Source of the DNA: Bacteroidota bacterium
GTDB lineage: Bacteria; Bacteroidota; Bacteroidia; Bacteroidales; Dysgonomonadaceae
DNA: 64,000 bases
Assembly: GCA_023437305.1 (NCBI GenBank)
Contig: JAEZGN010000007.1
Location: 124,001-188,000 of the forward strand
Reading direction: 5' to 3'
This document shows, in pieces, positions 1 to 7,864 of the stretch. Each line of letters opens with the position of its first letter. Position 1 is the stretch's first letter. The position numbers and the translations under genes are program-made. Below the pieces are notes generated by a model. That model was not told the origin of the DNA. It was given only the letters and a program-made list of their open reading frames with translations, and did not search any database.

Positions 1-131
1 CAAAAGATTTGTCACTTAACCGATCGTCATACAGAACAAAAATAAGGGAGTTGTTTGCAAGGGTAAAAGTCTTTGTGGATATCGCTACAGGTAAAGAACC
101 AAAGTATCTGGGAGAAAAGATTAAAATCTGA
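1..131 (+). CDS. C-terminal end of a probable SanA/YdcF-like (DUF218) envelope protein, truncated by the window edge
   Basis: An open frame enters from the left edge (codons in phase with base 3) and ends at the TGA at 129-131, leaving about 42 residues. The visible tail has 'RELFARVKVFVDI' and then 'KEPKYLGEKI'. An Arg-rich helix, a hydrophobic helix and a 'KxPKFLGE' end is how I remember SanA-type proteins (DUF218/ElyC family) finishing. These are inner-membrane proteins tied to envelope barrier function. The assignment rests on the short tail alone, so the family call is tentative, while the reading frame is more secure. The following promoter starts only 22 bases after the stop. Confidence 0.42.
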   Translation, partial: KDLSLNRSSYRTKIRELFARVKVFVDIATGKEPKYLGEKIKI

Positions 132-152
132 GATCTTTTAAGAATTAGGGTC

Positions 153-183
153 TTGCTGATATTAGATGGAAACACTAATTTTG
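153..183 (+). promoter_or_regulatory. Bacteroidota-type promoter of the porin gene
   Basis: TTG at 153-155 is followed after 20 bases by TAATTTTG at 176-183. This matches the known Bacteroidetes pattern of a -33 TTG and a -7 TAnnTTTG with 19-21 bases between them. It lies 46 bases before the porin start codon. It is the most complete of the promoter matches in the window. Confidence 0.6.
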
Positions 184-229
184 TCGCTTCTTTAAATAAG
201 GTTAATTTAAACAATAATAAATTATATTA

Positions 230-1372
230 ATGAAAAAGCTCTTATTCGTGCTCTCTCTATGTGTAGCATGTACCCTTGTTTATGCTCAGGACTCAAATAG
301 TGAACTGTTAAAAAAGTTAGTAGAGAAAAATATATTGACTCAAAGTGAAGCCGACTCGATACGAGGAAATGCACCAGCTAAAAGTGCATTGGGAAACGGG
401 ACTACCGAAAAAATCAGGCAGGCTTTTAATACTCCATACATGCGTTTCGGAGGATATGGATTATTCATGTACAGATATAGCGACGTAGCAAATGTTAAGC
501 ATGACTTTGAGCCGAGAGTAATATTCTTATCGATGCGTGGCGAACTCACCAAAAATTTGAAATACTTTATTCTGGCAGAGTTTGTTAACCCAATGCCATA
601 CGAATTTTGGGGAGAATGGACCCCGGCTAAAGAGTTTAATATCAGGTTGGGACAGATGAAAACGCCTCTTTCACTCGAAAATCAAATATCATTAACCGAT
701 ATTGAAGGGGTTTTCAACACTCGTTCTATTTCTGCTCTTATCGGAATGGGCGATGATGTACAGAGACAACAAAATAATAAGAATAATACAGGACGTGATG
801 CCGGTGTGATGGCATACGGTAACTTGTTGAAAACGCAAACGCATGACCTGCTCGAATATAAGATAGGTTTGTTTCAGGGGACAGGTATTAATACTACAGA
901 AAATAATAACTCAAAAGACTTTGCTGCAAACCTGATGCTTCAACCCATAAAGAATTTTAGAATTGGTGGAGGGGTATATCTTGGAGAAGCTAAGTATATA
1001 AAACCCGGAGAAACAGAGAAGAATGATCATGTTCGTAACCGTTGGATTGCAAGCTCCGATTATCGTTCAGAGAGAGTGTATGCTCGTGCCGAATGGATAA
1101 GAGGCAATGACGGAGGTATCAGCAAAGAAGGTCTTCACGGAATGGGGCTCTATTATTTTGTTCCTAAAAAGTTCAATGCTTTTGCAAAGGTGGACTATCT
1201 GAATCAGAATAGAGACACAAGCAAGGAGGTGATTGATTATACACTGGGCTTGAACTATTATTTCTACGGAGCATGCCGTTTTCAGGTAAATTATACTTAC
1301 TCAGATTATTCAAAGAGTTGGGGTGAGAAAAATTCGAATGTCGTATTAGGGCAAATGCAGATTGTATTTTGA
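230..1372 (+). CDS. Phosphate-selective porin O/P-like outer membrane protein
   Basis: 380 residues. Residues 1-19 form a Sec signal peptide ending 'VYA-Q'. They are followed by a short charged helix (about 24-45) with the 'LVEKNILTQSEADSI' pattern often seen before the barrel in Bacteroidota porins. From about residue 70 to the end the chain alternates aromatic and polar residues as in a beta barrel, with 'RLGQMKTPLSLENQ' typical of the OprO/OprP family, and it ends in phenylalanine as outer membrane barrels do. The predicted role is passive uptake of anions or small solutes across the outer membrane. Despite the family name, substrate choice cannot be read from sequence. It is a single-gene unit with its own promoter and a strong terminator just after the stop. 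Confidence 0.8.
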   Translation: MKKLLFVLSLCVACTLVYAQDSNSELLKKLVEKNILTQSEADSIRGNAPAKSALGNGTTEKIRQAFNTPYMRFGGYGLFMYRYSDVANVKHDFEPRVIFLSMRGELTKNLKYFILAEFVNPMPYEFWGEWTPAKEFNIRLGQMKTPLSLENQISLTDIEGVFNTRSISALIGMGDDVQRQQNNKNNTGRDAGVMAYGNLLKTQTHDLLEYKIGLFQGTGINTTENNNSKDFAANLMLQPIKNFRIGGGVYLGEAKYIKPGETEKNDHVRNRWIASSDYRSERVYARAEWIRGNDGGISKEGLHGMGLYYFVPKKFNAFAKVDYLNQNRDTSKEVIDYTLGLNYYFYGACRFQVNYTYSDYSKSWGEKNSNVVLGQMQIVF

Positions 1373-1391
1373 TCAGACATTCACGAAATAT

Positions 1392-1423
1392 AAAAAGGTT
1401 ATTTCGAAAGGAATAACCTTTTT
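1392..1423 (+). terminator. Intrinsic terminator of the porin gene
   Basis: AAAAGGTTATT (1393-1403) pairs perfectly with AATAACCTTTT (1412-1422) around an 8-base loop and runs into a T tract. It starts 20 bases after the porin stop codon. Confidence 0.8.
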
Positions 1424-1462
1424 CAGTACATTTGTATTGATATCTTTAAAAAATATAGTCTG

Positions 1463-2326
1463 ATGAAGATCTGCTACCTTATATTAGCTCATAATAATTT
1501 CTGGCATTTAGATCGTCTGATTGATGCTTTGGATGATACAGATAGCACTTTCTATATTCATATAGACAAGAAGGCAGGGCAGGACTATATTCCTAAGAAG
1601 AGTAACGCTACAATCATTCCCACCTCCATTGATATAAACTGGGGGGGCTTTTCTATGGTAGAGGCCACATTGGCTCTCTTGGAATTTGGATTGCAACATT
1701 CCTCTGATGCCGACTATTATATATTGCTTAGTGGTGTAGATTATCCTATACGCTCGAAAGCTTTCTTGCATAAGCTATTAGAAAAAAGAAAAGAGTATAT
1801 AGATATTGCACCTCTCCCTGTGCCATATAAGCCTGCCGAGCGTTACGAGTATTATTACTTCGATTACAATCGGCGCAATCTGAAGCATTACAACCCCAAA
1901 TTCTTAATTGAGGTGTTGCTTAAGAAGCTGAAGATAAAAAGAAAAGCTCCTTTTAAGATATATGCGGGTTCACAATGGTTTGCTCTTACCCATGAATGCG
2001 TGAAGTATATTCTGAATACCGTAAAGGATGATAGAAGGTATCTTGACTTTTTCCGTCATACATTAGTGCCTGATGAAGCTTTTTTCCAGACAATTATAGG
2101 TAACTCAAGCTTTTTAGATAAAGCAGCGGCAAACCTTACATATACCGATTGGGCTGTGTCTAATCCTCCTGCTGCAATAGAGCAGCGTCATGTTGATCTG
2201 TTAGAAACTCATATTGAATTCAATGATGAGTTTGGGCACCGATTCCCTTATTTTGCTCGTAAGTTTAATGATGATAGTGAAACTATTATAGAGAGGATTC
2301 GTACCGCACTTTGGAAACAAGATTAG
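1463..2326 (+). CDS. Core-2/I-branching-type glycosyltransferase (GT14 family)
   Basis: 287 residues with no signal peptide. The N-terminus 'MKICYLILAHNN' followed by 'FYIHIDKKA', then 'GGFSMVEATLALLEF' and 'YYILLSGVDYPIR', is the hallmark order of the Branch/GT14 family of beta-1,6-N-acetylglucosaminyltransferase-like enzymes. 'SQWFALTHECVKYI' and 'VPDEAFFQTII' are the later conserved blocks, the latter carrying the family's probable catalytic acid. Bacterial members decorate cell-surface glycans or exopolysaccharide, and the exact donor and acceptor are unknown. It stands alone: a terminator precedes it and the next gene is convergent, so the locus does not place it in a larger glycan cluster. 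Confidence 0.8.
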   Translation: MKICYLILAHNNFWHLDRLIDALDDTDSTFYIHIDKKAGQDYIPKKSNATIIPTSIDINWGGFSMVEATLALLEFGLQHSSDADYYILLSGVDYPIRSKAFLHKLLEKRKEYIDIAPLPVPYKPAERYEYYYFDYNRRNLKHYNPKFLIEVLLKKLKIKRKAPFKIYAGSQWFALTHECVKYILNTVKDDRRYLDFFRHTLVPDEAFFQTIIGNSSFLDKAAANLTYTDWAVSNPPAAIEQRHVDLLETHIEFNDEFGHRFPYFARKFNDDSETIIERIRTALWKQD

Positions 2327-2368
2327 TCCAGCAGAATCCTCTTCTAAAAAGTCATATCACCTAAATGG

Positions 2369-4504
2369 CTATTGATTGGTAGTAATTACCAGTTCTTTGC
2401 CTTTCCTCAAGTCGCTATGAGATATAAAGTAACCGTCAACTTTCTTACCTCCATAAGTAATATTGGTAATTTTCTTGCCTGAGTTTTTCTTGCTTACAGA
2501 AAACTGAGTGCCATCACCGAACGTGAATTCTACCTTGTCGAAAATAGGAACAGATATGATGTACGAAGGGTCGGCAGGTGAATATGTATAAAGTCCGATG
2601 GCGTTAAATACGTACCATGAAGACATTTCTCCGGCGTCATCCATTCCGCAAAGAGCCAGTTGATCTTTACCCATTCCGTAGAAGTGATTCAGGCAGCTAT
2701 CTAATATAACTTGTGATTTCTCTTGTTTGTCGACAAAATAATATAGGAAAGGGAAACTATGATCGGGCTGATTTCCGTGGCAATATTGCCCGATAAATCC
2801 CGACAGGTTATGTGCCTCATATCCTCCCCAAGGAATAGTAAATAGAGAGTCGACCTTCTTTTCGAAGTCATCTTTACTCTTATAAAGATTAATCAACCCT
2901 TTAGTGTCGTGTGGTGCAAAAAACGATGATTGCCAGGCATTCGCTTCACGGTACAGGTATTCATAGTAGGGGAATTCAGGGTCGAAAGGGGTGACCCATT
3001 CACCATTTTCGAGTCGTCCTCTCATCAGTTCGGTGGAAGGGTCGAAGAGGTTCTTGTAATTGCCGGTTCTCTTCATCAGCATATTGTAGTTCTCCTGGTC
3101 TCCCAACTCTTTTGCTAAAAGAGCAACAGCGTAGTCGTCGTAAGCATATTCGAGCGTTTTGGTAACCGCTGCTTTCGCTACGGTTTCTATCTTCGGATTT
3201 TTGATATCCATCTCAGATATATATCCTTTTGCTATATATTCCATCAGATGAGGGCGTCCGCCTTCTACTGTCGCATTTTTCAGGATGAGGTGATATGCTT
3301 TGTTCACATCAAATCCTTTTAGACCTCTAAGGTAAGAACCTGTAACGAAAGTGGAAGCGTGGTCGCCATGGAAGAATGTAGGCATAAACCCGGTCTTTTC
3401 TCCTTTGTCGGTGATGGAGTTAATCACATCTGTTGCAACATCGGGCGAAATCATTCCGAGCAAGATAAGTTTATTCCGATAGTCATCCCAAAACGAAGGG
3501 TCGGTATAGTAGCGGAAACCCTTGTTTACGACTTCATCTTTCGCGTCGGTAAACTCTCCATTTACATCACTTCTTAGTGCCGGCCATAGGAATGAACGAT
3601 ATAACGAAGAGTAGAATACCCATCTTTGCTTTTCGGTGCCTCCTGAAACTTTTATTTTTGATAATAGGTTTTCCCATGTATCTGCAGCTTCATTTCTTAT
3701 TTGTGCAAAGTCTTTGTTGCCTATTTCTTTTTCTAGGTTTTCTTTTGCATTCGTGATGCTAACGAAAGAGAATCCTATTTTTAATTCCAGAGGTTCTTTG
3801 TTATTCTCAAAGTTTACGATTGACAGGCTTTTCTTTTCACCTCTTATCGAATCTATGTTTTTTATTGCATGATTGGAAACCGCATAGAAGTACATTTTTT
3901 CGCTATTCTCCTGAAAGCCTGTGAATACGTTTTCGCCTTCTTGTGCTATTTGCCAATCCTTAATCCTTTCGTTTGATGTAGAAAGATCTACGATCAGCTT
4001 TTTATCCTTTCCCTCTTCAAATGTAAACCTGTGATATGCACAGCGCAGGGTTGATGTCATTTCTGCATTTATTCCATATCGTTGGAGGAAAACCTGATAA
4101 TAGCCGGGATGGGCAGATTCGTTGTCGTGGCTGTATGCCGAACAATAGTCATCTGCACTGAAGTTCCCTGTTGCGGGAAGAATCGGGATATGACAAAGAT
4201 TCCAATGACCTTTGTTTGTGTGCGTAAAGGCATATATAACAGTGTCTTCATATTGGTAGCCGGAGCCGCTTCTGAACAATGTGACCGGGCTTACCTGAAC
4301 CATTGCATTGGGGAGGGACGATCCGGGGAATACTTCGGCTCCCCAAGTTCTGCGAGTAGGCTTGTATCCCAAGTCGATGCTATCCCACAAGGTGGCCGTT
4401 CCTAAAAACGGATTTACATAGTCTGTATACCTTATTTGTTGTCTTTGGGCACAACCGGTTGCAACCAATAATAGGCTAATAATAATTAGATTAAATTTAT
4501 TCAT
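2369..4504 (-). CDS. GH92-family alpha-mannosidase, lipoprotein
   Basis: 711 residues. A lipobox 'LLLVATGC' puts the acylated cysteine at residue 18, so the enzyme is probably membrane-anchored in the periplasm or at the surface. The N-terminal beta-sandwich starts at 'YVNPFLGT' and carries 'FPGSSLPNAMVQVSP'. The C-terminal (alpha/alpha)6 barrel has 'TKTLEYAYDDYAVA', 'GNQPDHSFPFLYY' and 'GMDDAGEMSSWYVFNAIG', all GH92 signatures, with the conserved acidic residues kept. GH92 enzymes are calcium-dependent, inverting exo-mannosidases acting on alpha-mannosides such as N-glycan or yeast mannan. No SusC/SusD pair or other glycan-locus gene is beside it. The short HPPK gene ends 144 bases upstream and the gene before it is also leftward, so an operon is possible but loose. 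Confidence 0.88.
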   Translation of the reverse strand: MNKFNLIIISLLLVATGCAQRQQIRYTDYVNPFLGTATLWDSIDLGYKPTRRTWGAEVFPGSSLPNAMVQVSPVTLFRSGSGYQYEDTVIYAFTHTNKGHWNLCHIPILPATGNFSADDYCSAYSHDNESAHPGYYQVFLQRYGINAEMTSTLRCAYHRFTFEEGKDKKLIVDLSTSNERIKDWQIAQEGENVFTGFQENSEKMYFYAVSNHAIKNIDSIRGEKKSLSIVNFENNKEPLELKIGFSFVSITNAKENLEKEIGNKDFAQIRNEAADTWENLLSKIKVSGGTEKQRWVFYSSLYRSFLWPALRSDVNGEFTDAKDEVVNKGFRYYTDPSFWDDYRNKLILLGMISPDVATDVINSITDKGEKTGFMPTFFHGDHASTFVTGSYLRGLKGFDVNKAYHLILKNATVEGGRPHLMEYIAKGYISEMDIKNPKIETVAKAAVTKTLEYAYDDYAVALLAKELGDQENYNMLMKRTGNYKNLFDPSTELMRGRLENGEWVTPFDPEFPYYEYLYREANAWQSSFFAPHDTKGLINLYKSKDDFEKKVDSLFTIPWGGYEAHNLSGFIGQYCHGNQPDHSFPFLYYFVDKQEKSQVILDSCLNHFYGMGKDQLALCGMDDAGEMSSWYVFNAIGLYTYSPADPSYIISVPIFDKVEFTFGDGTQFSVSKKNSGKKITNITYGGKKVDGYFISHSDLRKGKELVITTNQ

Positions 4505-4648
4505 GTGTTAATAGATTATGGTGATAACAAATATTGTATGGATTAAAAAATCCTTATGTAAAAATACTTTGTTTGTATAATCTATATGTATTTGTTAAAG
4601 AACAAATTGGAGGTGTGTCACAAAAGTATACTAGATTGTCTCAGATGC

Positions 4649-5020
4649 TTATTTTTTTAAGCTGGGTAATAGGTCTACGATATACTTGCGATTTACGTCG
4701 GCTGGCTTCAGAACTTCATCATTCCAGATAACGAGGTCGATGTCGATTTTTACAATCCCTTTTTCTTTGTCATGAGAATCACGCCCCATCTGCTGCTCTA
4801 TAGACTTAAGCCGCAGATGGACTTCTTCTTTTTTCTGATCAGTATATACAACTGCCAGTTGGTTTAGGAAGTCATTTTTATAGTGTACCCCGTAAGGAGT
4901 AGTGACAGAAGTGTCGGAGTAAGCGATCTCTCCAAAAGAGCTGCCGAGCAGTTGATGACAGAGTCTTAAATTTGTTTCTGTATCTTCATTTGTTCCTATG
5001 CAGAGAAGCGCCTTGTTCAT
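4649..5020 (-). CDS. folK: Short 6-hydroxymethyl-7,8-dihydropterin pyrophosphokinase-like protein (HPPK)
   Basis: The preferred start is the ATG at 5020, giving 123 residues beginning 'MNKALLCIGTNEDTETNL', which aligns with the usual HPPK beginning. A second in-frame ATG at 5044 would add 8 residues. 'VTTPYG', 'YKNDFLNQLAVV' and 'KIDIDLVIW' match the family in order, and the two aspartates of the DxD metal site are kept. The family normally transfers pyrophosphate from ATP to hydroxymethyl-dihydropterin in folate synthesis. This copy is about 35 residues shorter than E. coli FolK. The usual 'GPR' before the DxD is replaced by 'GIV', and the C-terminal 'PH..R.FVL.PL' block is missing. It may be a reduced or diverged FolK rather than the main one. 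Confidence 0.62.
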   Translation of the reverse strand: MNKALLCIGTNEDTETNLRLCHQLLGSSFGEIAYSDTSVTTPYGVHYKNDFLNQLAVVYTDQKKEEVHLRLKSIEQQMGRDSHDKEKGIVKIDIDLVIWNDEVLKPADVNRKYIVDLLPSLKK

Positions 5021-5071
5021 AATAGGTGCAAATATACACTGCATTTTCGAAATAGGATGAAATCTGAAAGT

Positions 5072-6184
5072 TTATTTCAGGGGGATAACCATGTTCCAAG
5101 TTTTTTCGAAATTCCATGGAGAAGGTCCTTTTCCTGTTGCCGCAAATAGATGCGTTGGTCTTCCGTTTTCCATTAGTAAAAATGGTCGTTCTAAATTAGC
5201 CTGTCGGGTTATTGAGCCATCATTCCATTTTATTGTTTTCGAATAAGCTTTTACAGGGTTTGATAATTCCCATTTTACACCGTCTTGGGAAGTTGCATGT
5301 ATTCCTCCGCCTTCTTCGCCACAGATATGACCAAAACGATCTTTCATTATCAATTCATAGTATTTTCCATTATGCCAAACAAAAGGATCTTCTACGTCAT
5401 TATCTTGATTGGCTGCCGTATCGAATCGGAATATAGGATCGTCGGACAATCGTCTGTATTCGCCTAGAGGCTCATCGGCTTCCGCAACACCTAGCAATAG
5501 GGGTGGCGCCGAGCTTATTGGGGAAGATTTATACATCAGGAGTATTTTTCCCGTTATAGGATTAATTACCGGAGAAGGGTTTGTCGTGATTGTTGCATCC
5601 CATTTTCCCGGGCGAGGGCCTATTGCGGGGTGGCTAGGACGATGCCAAGGGCCATATAAAGAATCGGACCATGCTATGCCGATGCGCTTATTCATCCATG
5701 CCCGCTCAAACCAGTCGTCTTGCCATACCGTTCCGGCTTGAGGTATGGGGAAATCGTAAGTTGTACCAAAATAGTACAAGTAATATAGCCCTTTATAATA
5801 AATAATTCTGGGGTTGTGGGTTACTAGACCGTCAAAATGTTCAGCTCCCCTTACAGGTAATGCTACATCAGAAAAAATATAAGGTCCCTCAGGTCTGTTT
5901 GAGACAGCATGTACTACCTGCGAATTGGTTACCCAACCTTGAAATCCTATATTCTTGGCCCAGCGATCGGCAAACATGTGATACTTTCCGTCTTCACCCT
6001 TGATAACTGAAGAGCCCCAAATCCAATAGTCGTCCATTTGAAATCCTCCTCCGATTGGTGCCGGAAGCAGTTTGTCGATGAAGGAATCAGAACTGTTTTG
6101 GGCAGATAACAGTTGCGGCATACTAGATGCAGCTATAGCTCCAAGAGCAGCTTTTTTGATAAATGTTCGACGTGAAATAGACAT
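5072..6184 (-). CDS. Tat-exported five-bladed-propeller glycosidase-like protein
   Basis: The start is placed at 6184 (370 residues) because it gives a clean twin-arginine signal, 'SISRRTFIKKAALGA', cut near 'LLSAQ'. An upstream in-frame ATG at 6244 would bury it. The mature part has repeating blade motifs: 'DDYWIWGSSVIKGEDGKYHM', 'GLVTHNPRIIYYKGLYYLYY', 'WDATITTNPSPVINP' and 'VEDPFVWHNGKYYELIM'. These resemble GH43/GH32-related beta-propellers, with Asp and Glu residues at blade tips. The likely role is hydrolysis of a plant or host polysaccharide side chain, but the family is not certain and the substrate cannot be read. HPPK begins 51 bases downstream and GH92 lies beyond it. Use of the Tat system suggests folding or cofactor loading before export. 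Confidence 0.66.
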   Translation of the reverse strand: MSISRRTFIKKAALGAIAASSMPQLLSAQNSSDSFIDKLLPAPIGGGFQMDDYWIWGSSVIKGEDGKYHMFADRWAKNIGFQGWVTNSQVVHAVSNRPEGPYIFSDVALPVRGAEHFDGLVTHNPRIIYYKGLYYLYYFGTTYDFPIPQAGTVWQDDWFERAWMNKRIGIAWSDSLYGPWHRPSHPAIGPRPGKWDATITTNPSPVINPITGKILLMYKSSPISSAPPLLLGVAEADEPLGEYRRLSDDPIFRFDTAANQDNDVEDPFVWHNGKYYELIMKDRFGHICGEEGGGIHATSQDGVKWELSNPVKAYSKTIKWNDGSITRQANLERPFLLMENGRPTHLFAATGKGPSPWNFEKTWNMVIPLK

Positions 6185-6274
6185 GTTACAGATTTTAGGT
6201 ATTATGCTTAATTTTTTATTCGTAAAAATAATTGAGTTTAACAAAAGATGAAAGTGTTAACATATATAATTTTG

Positions 6275-6282
6275 TAAATTTG
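6275..6282 (+). promoter_or_regulatory. -7 promoter element of kdsB
   Basis: TAAATTTG at 6275-6282 matches the Bacteroidetes -7 consensus TAnnTTTG and ends 22 bases before the kdsB ATG. No good -33 TTG is visible at the expected distance. The 120-base divergent gap up to the Tat-exported glycosidase start also has to hold that gene's promoter. Confidence 0.4.
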
Positions 6283-6304
6283 TGTGACAAAATAGTATAA
6301 AAAT

Positions 6305-7048
6305 ATGAAGTTTATAGCAATCATTCCGGCTCGATATGCCTCTACTCGTTTTCCCGGAAAGCCACTTGCTGATATGGGGGGTAAACCGATGATACAACGT
6401 GTATATGAACAGGTGAGGCGAGCGGTTCAGGATGTATGGGTGGCAACAGATGATTCCCGTATCTTCGAAGCTGTAAAGTCATTCGGGGGAAAAGCTGTTA
6501 TGACTTCAACAGAGCATCGTAGTGGAACCGACCGGATTCAAGAAGCCTATTCTAAGATTGGCGAGAGCTTTGATGTGGTTATCAATGTGCAAGGGGATGA
6601 ACCTTTCATTCAGCCCGAACAAATAGAATCTCTGAAAGAGTGCTTTGATAGCAAAGATGTAGAGTTGGCAACGTTGGTAAAACCTTTCAAGAAAGAAGAT
6701 GGCTTTGATGTTTTGTTTAATCCTAACTCCCCGAAAGTAGTTATAAATAAAAAGAACGAAGCAATCTATTTTAGTCGCTCTATTGTTCCGTATATACGAG
6801 ATGCTCATCATACAGAATGGCTTGATAAACATATATTTTATAAGCATATAGGGATGTATGCCTATCGTGTGGATGTGTTAAAGGAAATCACACAACTACC
6901 ACAATCTTCCCTCGAGAAGGCCGAATCGCTGGAGCAACTTCGTTGGATAGAAAATGGCTATCGCATTCGGGTGGGTTATACAGATGTGGAAACAATTGGC
7001 ATCGATACTCCCGAAGATATGGAAAGAGCGATGAAGCTACTGAAATGA
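6305..7048 (+). CDS. kdsB: 3-deoxy-manno-octulosonate cytidylyltransferase (CMP-Kdo synthetase)
   Basis: 247 residues, the usual length. 'IPARYASTRFPGKPLADM' is the N-terminal nucleotide-binding signature, 'NVQGDEPFI' carries the magnesium-binding aspartate, 'HIGMYAYR' follows, and 'LPQSSLEKAESLEQLRWIENGY' (shown here in part) is the C-terminal Kdo-binding block. The enzyme activates Kdo with CTP in the cytoplasm so that it can be added to lipid A. This shows a lipopolysaccharide-bearing Gram-negative cell. The gene stands alone, divergent from the Tat-exported glycosidase gene and about 160 bases before an unrelated TetR gene. Confidence 0.95.
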   Translation: MKFIAIIPARYASTRFPGKPLADMGGKPMIQRVYEQVRRAVQDVWVATDDSRIFEAVKSFGGKAVMTSTEHRSGTDRIQEAYSKIGESFDVVINVQGDEPFIQPEQIESLKECFDSKDVELATLVKPFKKEDGFDVLFNPNSPKVVINKKNEAIYFSRSIVPYIRDAHHTEWLDKHIFYKHIGMYAYRVDVLKEITQLPQSSLEKAESLEQLRWIENGYRIRVGYTDVETIGIDTPEDMERAMKLLK

Positions 7049-7144
7049 AAGCCGATAACTAACTCTTATTTGTTACTAAATATCTAGCTATATATTCTGA
7101 AATAGGTAAGCCTTAAAAAAGCAATATAGATTTCTGTTTATGAG

Positions 7145-7203
7145 TTAAACACTTGTTTAAGTTGATTTTATTTTTTATTTTTGCCTCTTAAACAATCGTT
7201 TAG
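7145..7203 (+). promoter_or_regulatory. Promoter flanked by two matching palindromes, probable TetR operator pair
   Basis: TTAAAC-ACTT-GTTTAA (7145-7160) and TTAAAC-AATC-GTTTAG (7188-7203) are two copies of the same inverted repeat, with centres 43 bases apart, about four helical turns. Between them lies the -7 element TATTTTTG (7176-7183). The matching -33 TTG (7153-7155, 20-base spacer) sits inside the first palindrome. The second palindrome covers the expected transcription start, just before the TetR ATG at 7209. This is the layout expected for autorepression by the TetR protein encoded next. The operator role is inferred. Confidence 0.6.
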
Positions 7204-7208
7204 AACAC

Positions 7209-7862
7209 ATGTTTAATAATGAAGATTCTTCGGAAGTAAGGAAACGGATTCTGAGTGAAGCACAAATCCTTTTCATAAAAAACGGATACAAAGGTACCAG
7301 TGTCAGGGATATAGCTAAGGCTTCGGGTACGAATGTGGCAATGGTAAATTATTATTTCCAGTCAAAATATAATTTATTTGAGATTATATTCGAAGACGCA
7401 TTGGATGTGCTTACCAAAAGAATATTCGAGACCGTAACCTCCGACCTTCCATTTTTTGAGTTAATCGAGACATGGATACACACTTACTATGAAATTCTAT
7501 TTCAATATCCCGAAATAGCAGCGTTTATTCTAAATGAAGTGAGCCTCAACCCAGAGGGACTTACTCAGCGTATAAAAAATAAAAATCCCTACAGTTCTTT
7601 CAGTAAGATAGAAAAGCGTATAGCACAAGAAGTGGAGAAGGGAACAATAAGGGAAACGCCGGCAGCTGATTTCTTGTTAAATATATTGTCTTTATGCATG
7701 TTCCCTTTTATGTTTGGAAATCTGGCCAAAACTTTGATGGAGATTCCGTCAGGCGTTTACAATGAGCTGATAGCCAATCATGAAAAATATGTCATAGAAT
7801 TTACTATAAACGCACTCAGACCGTGCGATAATGAGATCGAACGAAATAAATTAACACAATAG
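7209..7862 (+). CDS. TetR/AcrR-family transcriptional regulator
   Basis: 217 residues. The N-terminal helix-turn-helix (about 12-58) reads 'ILSEAQILFIKNGYKGTSVR', then 'DIAKASGTNVAMVNYYF' and 'SKYNLF', the standard TetR DNA-binding pattern. The rest is an all-helical ligand-binding domain typical of the family. Its ligand is unknown. Only two bases separate its TAG from the ATG of the giant dehydratase activase, so the two are almost surely co-transcribed and the regulator probably controls that enzyme as well as itself. A paired palindrome around its promoter supports autoregulation. A link to an acyl-CoA or a redox state is a guess drawn from the partner gene. Confidence 0.88.
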   Translation: MFNNEDSSEVRKRILSEAQILFIKNGYKGTSVRDIAKASGTNVAMVNYYFQSKYNLFEIIFEDALDVLTKRIFETVTSDLPFFELIETWIHTYYEILFQYPEIAAFILNEVSLNPEGLTQRIKNKNPYSSFSKIEKRIAQEVEKGTIRETPAADFLLNILSLCMFPFMFGNLAKTLMEIPSGVYNELIANHEKYVIEFTINALRPCDNEIERNKLTQ

Positions 7863-7864
7863 TT

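Noticed and set aside
4082..4405. 107-codon plus-strand frame inside the GH92 gene
   Set aside because: It lies antisense to strongly conserved GH92 sequence and shows no recognisable domain.
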